Shown here: one piece after another, positions 62,601 through 64,000 of the stretch
Numbering within the stretch: the first letter of the stretch is position 1
How the letters are laid out: every line of letters begins with the position of its first letter
Origin: Saccharomycodes ludwigii
Taxonomy: Eukaryota; Ascomycota; Saccharomycetes; Saccharomycodales; Saccharomycodaceae
Direction of reading: 5' to 3'
Length of the DNA: 64,000 nucleotides
Assembly: GCF_020623625.1 (NCBI RefSeq)
Contig: NC_060200.1
Span: forward strand, 2,872,001-2,936,000
Program-made: the position numbers and the translations under genes
Notes under the pieces: model-generated
Told to the model about the DNA's origin: nothing
What the model saw: the letters and a program-made list of their open reading frames with translations, nothing else
The model's database searches: none

Positions 62601-63923
62601 CCATCTTCAAGTGCACCATCTTCAATGCCATACTCAAGTGCACCAGTTAGCTCATCTGTTGCTCCATCTTCTTCGATTCCATATCCAAGTGTACCAGTTA
62701 ACTCATCTGCTATTCCATCCTCAAGTGCAACAGAAAGTACATCATCGTTCAGCTATGTTCCAGGTACTTCTACTACAGTTACTTCAGTCTACACTAGTTC
62801 TTTTACCACCTGTTTGTTGTCAACAACAAAGTATAACAAGGACGTTACAATCACTGAAAATATATTTACCACAACTTATGAAACTGTCACTTCTTGTTCA
62901 ATTAATCATGAAGTTACTGGGTCTAATGGCGAGGCTTCTACTGTATGCGGTCCAAAGACTGTTACTCAATCTATCCCAGTATCTACCAGTACTCAAGTTG
63001 TCCCATCTGGATCTCCAGTTACCTATACAATTACTACAGTGACTAATGTCCCAGTAACCACCACGAATGTAGTTGTAACTACACCTAGTGCTACTGCTTC
63101 TATTAAAGAAGAAACTAGTTCCGCTAGTGTCTATACGACCTTTGTTACTTCTGTTTACACCAGTTCAATTACTACCTGTTTACTATCTACAACTGAATAT
63201 ACCGAAGATGTTACAGTTACTGAAAGTATATTCACGACAACTTATGAAACTGTCACCTCCTGTTCAATTAATCATGAAGTTACTGGGTCTAACGGCGAGG
63301 CTTCTACTGTGTGCGGTCCAAAGACTGTTACTCAATCTATCCCAGTATCTACCAGTACTCAAGTTGTCCCATCTGGATCTCCAGTTACCTATACAATTAC
63401 TACAGTGACTAATGTTCCAATCACCACGACTAATGTGGTTGTAAGTACAGTAACTGCTTCTGCTCAGTCAATTGCTTACGATGTTTCGTACAGTACTTTC
63501 GTTAGTACTGCTCAACAAGATGTCACTGTTATTAGTCAAAGTTATTCCGTTTCTTCTACTCCTATTGTTAAATGCAGTATTGCTACAGATAAGAATTCCG
63601 AAGTTTGTAAAACTTCTTATCAAATTGCACCTACTACAATTACCTCCACTATTATTGTTCCATCTGGTTCTGTAATTACTAGTATTGGATCATCAGTTGT
63701 ATACACACAAACCCAAAGCCAAACAGGGTTGTTTACAAGTGCTGAAACTTTGGTTAAAACTGATAATTCAGAACCATCCTTTGTTGTTGAACAACAGAGT
63801 AGTTCTGCCACTAGGAGTTATAGTGCTAATTCCATTGCTATACAAAGCCAAGAAGCCGCTGCTAATAAAACGAAGCTTTCAATCTTTTCTCTTTTCATTT
63901 CTATTTTATTAATGTTTATTTGA
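59676..63923 (+). CDS. FLO11: FLO11-like GPI-anchored cell-surface adhesin (flocculin)
   Basis: A 1415-residue wall protein; S. cerevisiae Flo11 has 1367. A signal peptide (1-20, ending in AVTKA) precedes a Flo11 domain at about 21-205 (CPDLNFDFYQNQLGIPTYS, FSLKILGVSSPDGSV, DNPTDFEVTFRVYAE, then SFDLPVTC and LSWNVDC). Next comes poly-Ser with four copies of a KEKKPCTSSP unit, then a Ser/Pro/Ala array of about 55 units of 12 residues (SSAPASSSAIPY and variants), then two copies of a 122-residue-spaced Thr-rich module (VTSVYTSSFTTCLLSTT). The C-terminus NKTKLSIFSLFISILLMFI is a GPI-attachment signal. Flo11 domains bind each other on neighbouring cells and support biofilm, invasive growth and velum formation. 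The Ser/Thr regions would be heavily O-mannosylated. Domain order copies Flo11 fully. Confidence 0.92.
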   Translation: MKASFFFLSFLAFFGAVTKACSFVPSNNSPQASCSGTQVCPDLNFDFYQNQLGIPTYSMELKNVQWESANIYWMTIRVYSSTQISIDNLFSLKILGVSSPDGSVLELYDRNLKIAKIDNPTDFEVTFRVYAEISGCTATSGTFQIQYDYCQVSCSETALCKNWPYGETSFDLPVTCNSDNQNNAQGAFPILSWNVDCAQSCASSQVSASSTKLFVSSFTTISQTTSSSSSSSSSSSSSHSSEEKKPCTSSPTVVTSSSSSSSSSSHWSKEKKPCTSSPTVVTSSSSSSSSHWSKEKKPCTSSPTVVTSSSSSSSSSHWSKEKKPCTSSPNVVTSSSSIASSSAPASSPVVPSSSAPASSPVVPSSSAPASSPVVPSSSAPASSPVVPSSSAPVSSSAIPYSSAPVSSSAIPYSSAPASSPVVPSSSAPASSPVIPSSSAPVSSSAIPYSSAPASSSAIPYSSAPESSSVAPSSIPYSSAPVSSSAIPYSSAPVSSSVIPYSSAPVSSSAIPYSSAPASSPVVPSSSAPASSSAIPYSSAPASSSAIPYSSAPASSSAIPYSSAPASSPVVPSSSAPESSSVAPSSIPYSSAPVSSSAIPYSSAPVSSSVIPYSSAPVSSSAIPYSSAPESSSVAPSSIPYSSAPASSSAIPYSSAPASSSAIPYSSVPVSSSAIPYSSAPASSSAIPYSSAPASSSAIPYSSAPASSSAIPYSSAPESSSVAPSSIPYSSAPVSSSAIPYSSAPVSSSAIPYSSAPASSPVVPSSSAPASSPVIPSSSAPESSSVAPSSIPYSSAPASSSAIPYSSAPESSSVAPSSIPYSSAPASSSAIPYSSAPVSSSVITYSSVPVSSSVIPYSSAPVSSSVPSSAIPYSSAPANSSVAPSSAVPSSSAPSSIPYSSAPVSSSVAPSSAIPYPSAPANSSVAPSSIPYSSAPESSSAIPYSSAPVSSSVVPSSAIPYPSAPANSSVAPSSAVPSSSAPSSMPYSSAPVSSSVAPSSSIPYPSVPVNSSAIPSSSATESTSSFSYVPGTSTTVTSVYTSSFTTCLLSTTKYNKDVTITENIFTTTYETVTSCSINHEVTGSNGEASTVCGPKTVTQSIPVSTSTQVVPSGSPVTYTITTVTNVPVTTTNVVVTTPSATASIKEETSSASVYTTFVTSVYTSSITTCLLSTTEYTEDVTVTESIFTTTYETVTSCSINHEVTGSNGEASTVCGPKTVTQSIPVSTSTQVVPSGSPVTYTITTVTNVPITTTNVVVSTVTASAQSIAYDVSYSTFVSTAQQDVTVISQSYSVSSTPIVKCSIATDKNSEVCKTSYQIAPTTITSTIIVPSGSVITSIGSSVVYTQTQSQTGLFTSAETLVKTDNSEPSFVVEQQSSSATRSYSANSIAIQSQEAAANKTKLSIFSLFISILLMFI
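60388..60686. repeat. Four imperfect repeats encoding KEKKPCTSSP plus Ser runs
   Basis: Each unit encodes a short charged block (KEKKPC) followed by TSSPTVVT and a Ser run of variable length, mostly separated by HWS. It corresponds in position and style to the CTKEKPTPP-type repeats of S. cerevisiae Flo11. Copies differ mainly in the number of Ser codons. Confidence 0.9.
60690..62735. repeat. 36-bp tandem repeat array in the adhesin, about 55 units
   Basis: The 36-base unit codes for 12 residues of the pattern SSAPxSSxxIPY or SSAPASSPVVPS. Variants alternate in blocks, including a longer form with SSVAPSSIPYSSAP and, near the 3' end, forms with SSAVPSSSAPSS. Blocks of several units recur in the same order, such as two long stretches containing APESSSVAPSSIPYSSAPVSS. 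This suggests growth by unequal exchange of multi-unit blocks. All units keep the frame, so array length can vary without breaking the gene. Confidence 0.95.
62778..63446. repeat. Direct duplication of a 303-bp module in the adhesin C-terminal part
   Basis: Positions 62778-63080 and 63144-63446 are two copies offset by 366 bases (122 codons). A stretch of over 120 bases inside each (around INHEVTGSNGEASTVCGPK) is almost identical at the DNA level, while the first part of the module differs at more positions. That points to recent duplication or gene conversion. Confidence 0.9.
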
Positions 63924-64000
63924 ACATGCCAACTTTTTATCAGTTCTTTTTTTTTTTTCTTTAATATTAAAAGGTTATTTTTAATTTTTGCTTAATTTTT
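63924..64000. other. 3' flank of the adhesin
   Basis: The last 77 bases are T-rich and presumably include the polyadenylation region; the window ends here. Confidence 0.5.

Overview
The window is nuclear DNA from a budding yeast. It is extremely AT-rich, with long poly-A and poly-T runs between genes. It carries 24 complete protein genes (one of uncertain identity), one partial gene at the left edge and one intron-containing tRNA-Tyr gene. All complete genes are single open reading frames with the standard code and ATG starts. Nearly all have a recognisable Saccharomyces cerevisiae counterpart. The very low GC and the gene order fit a yeast that branched off before the whole-genome duplication; Saccharomycodes ludwigii or a close relative is my best guess (inference, not proven).

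Layout, left to right. 1-6 kb: the start of an unidentified gene, then CUE1 (ER ubiquitination), CAC2 (chromatin assembly factor 1) and a YMR265C-like HAD-domain protein. 6.6-9.3 kb: ERG9 (squalene synthase) and PTH1 (peptidyl-tRNA hydrolase). 9.8-12.5 kb: GTR1 (Rag GTPase of TORC1 signalling) and NDI1 (internal mitochondrial NADH dehydrogenase). 14.3-25 kb: DSS1 (mitochondrial degradosome RNase), a PDR1/PDR3-type zinc-cluster regulator, an asparagine-rich protein in the YML119W position, and MRPL33. 25-34 kb: NGL2, YKU70, tRNA-Tyr, RIT1, AEP2 and GPI12. 34-44 kb: the large regulators CAT8 and NAB6. 44-57 kb: VAN1, PGM3, FCP1, TAF8 and DSK2, all on the minus strand. 56.8-59.7 kb: a gene-free stretch of about 2.85 kb. 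59.7-63.9 kb: a FLO11-type GPI-anchored adhesin with a large internal repeat array.

The genes from GTR1 to DSK2 interleave two S. cerevisiae chromosome XIII tracts: YML121-YML114 (GTR1, NDI1, YML119W, NAB6, VAN1, TAF8) and YMR287-YMR276 (DSS1, MRPL33, NGL2, YKU70, RIT1, AEP2, GPI12, CAT8, PGM3, FCP1, DSK2). Orientations agree throughout. CUE1, CAC2 and the YMR265C homologue do the same for YMR264-265 and YML101-102. This zipper is the expected order before duplication, and it helped identify weakly conserved genes such as AEP2 and TAF8. Exceptions are the PDR1-like gene between DSS1 and the YML119W position, the ERG9-PTH1 pair (chromosome VIII in S. cerevisiae), and the adhesin after DSK2.

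The genes are mostly unrelated housekeeping functions, not an operon-like system. Several serve mitochondria (NDI1, DSS1, MRPL33, AEP2), glycosylation and the cell surface (GPI12, VAN1, FLO11-like), or transcription (CAT8, PDR1-like, FCP1, TAF8). I found no transposon, LTR, CRISPR array, origin or centromere that I can support, and no convincing new biological system. The points most worth a second look are the FLO11-like gene with its long promoter and repeats, the displaced PDR1-like gene, the HAD protein of unknown role, the YML119W-position gene, and some non-coding structures (a 7-bp minisatellite, a hairpin ending in a T-run, and two patches of less AT-rich sequence).
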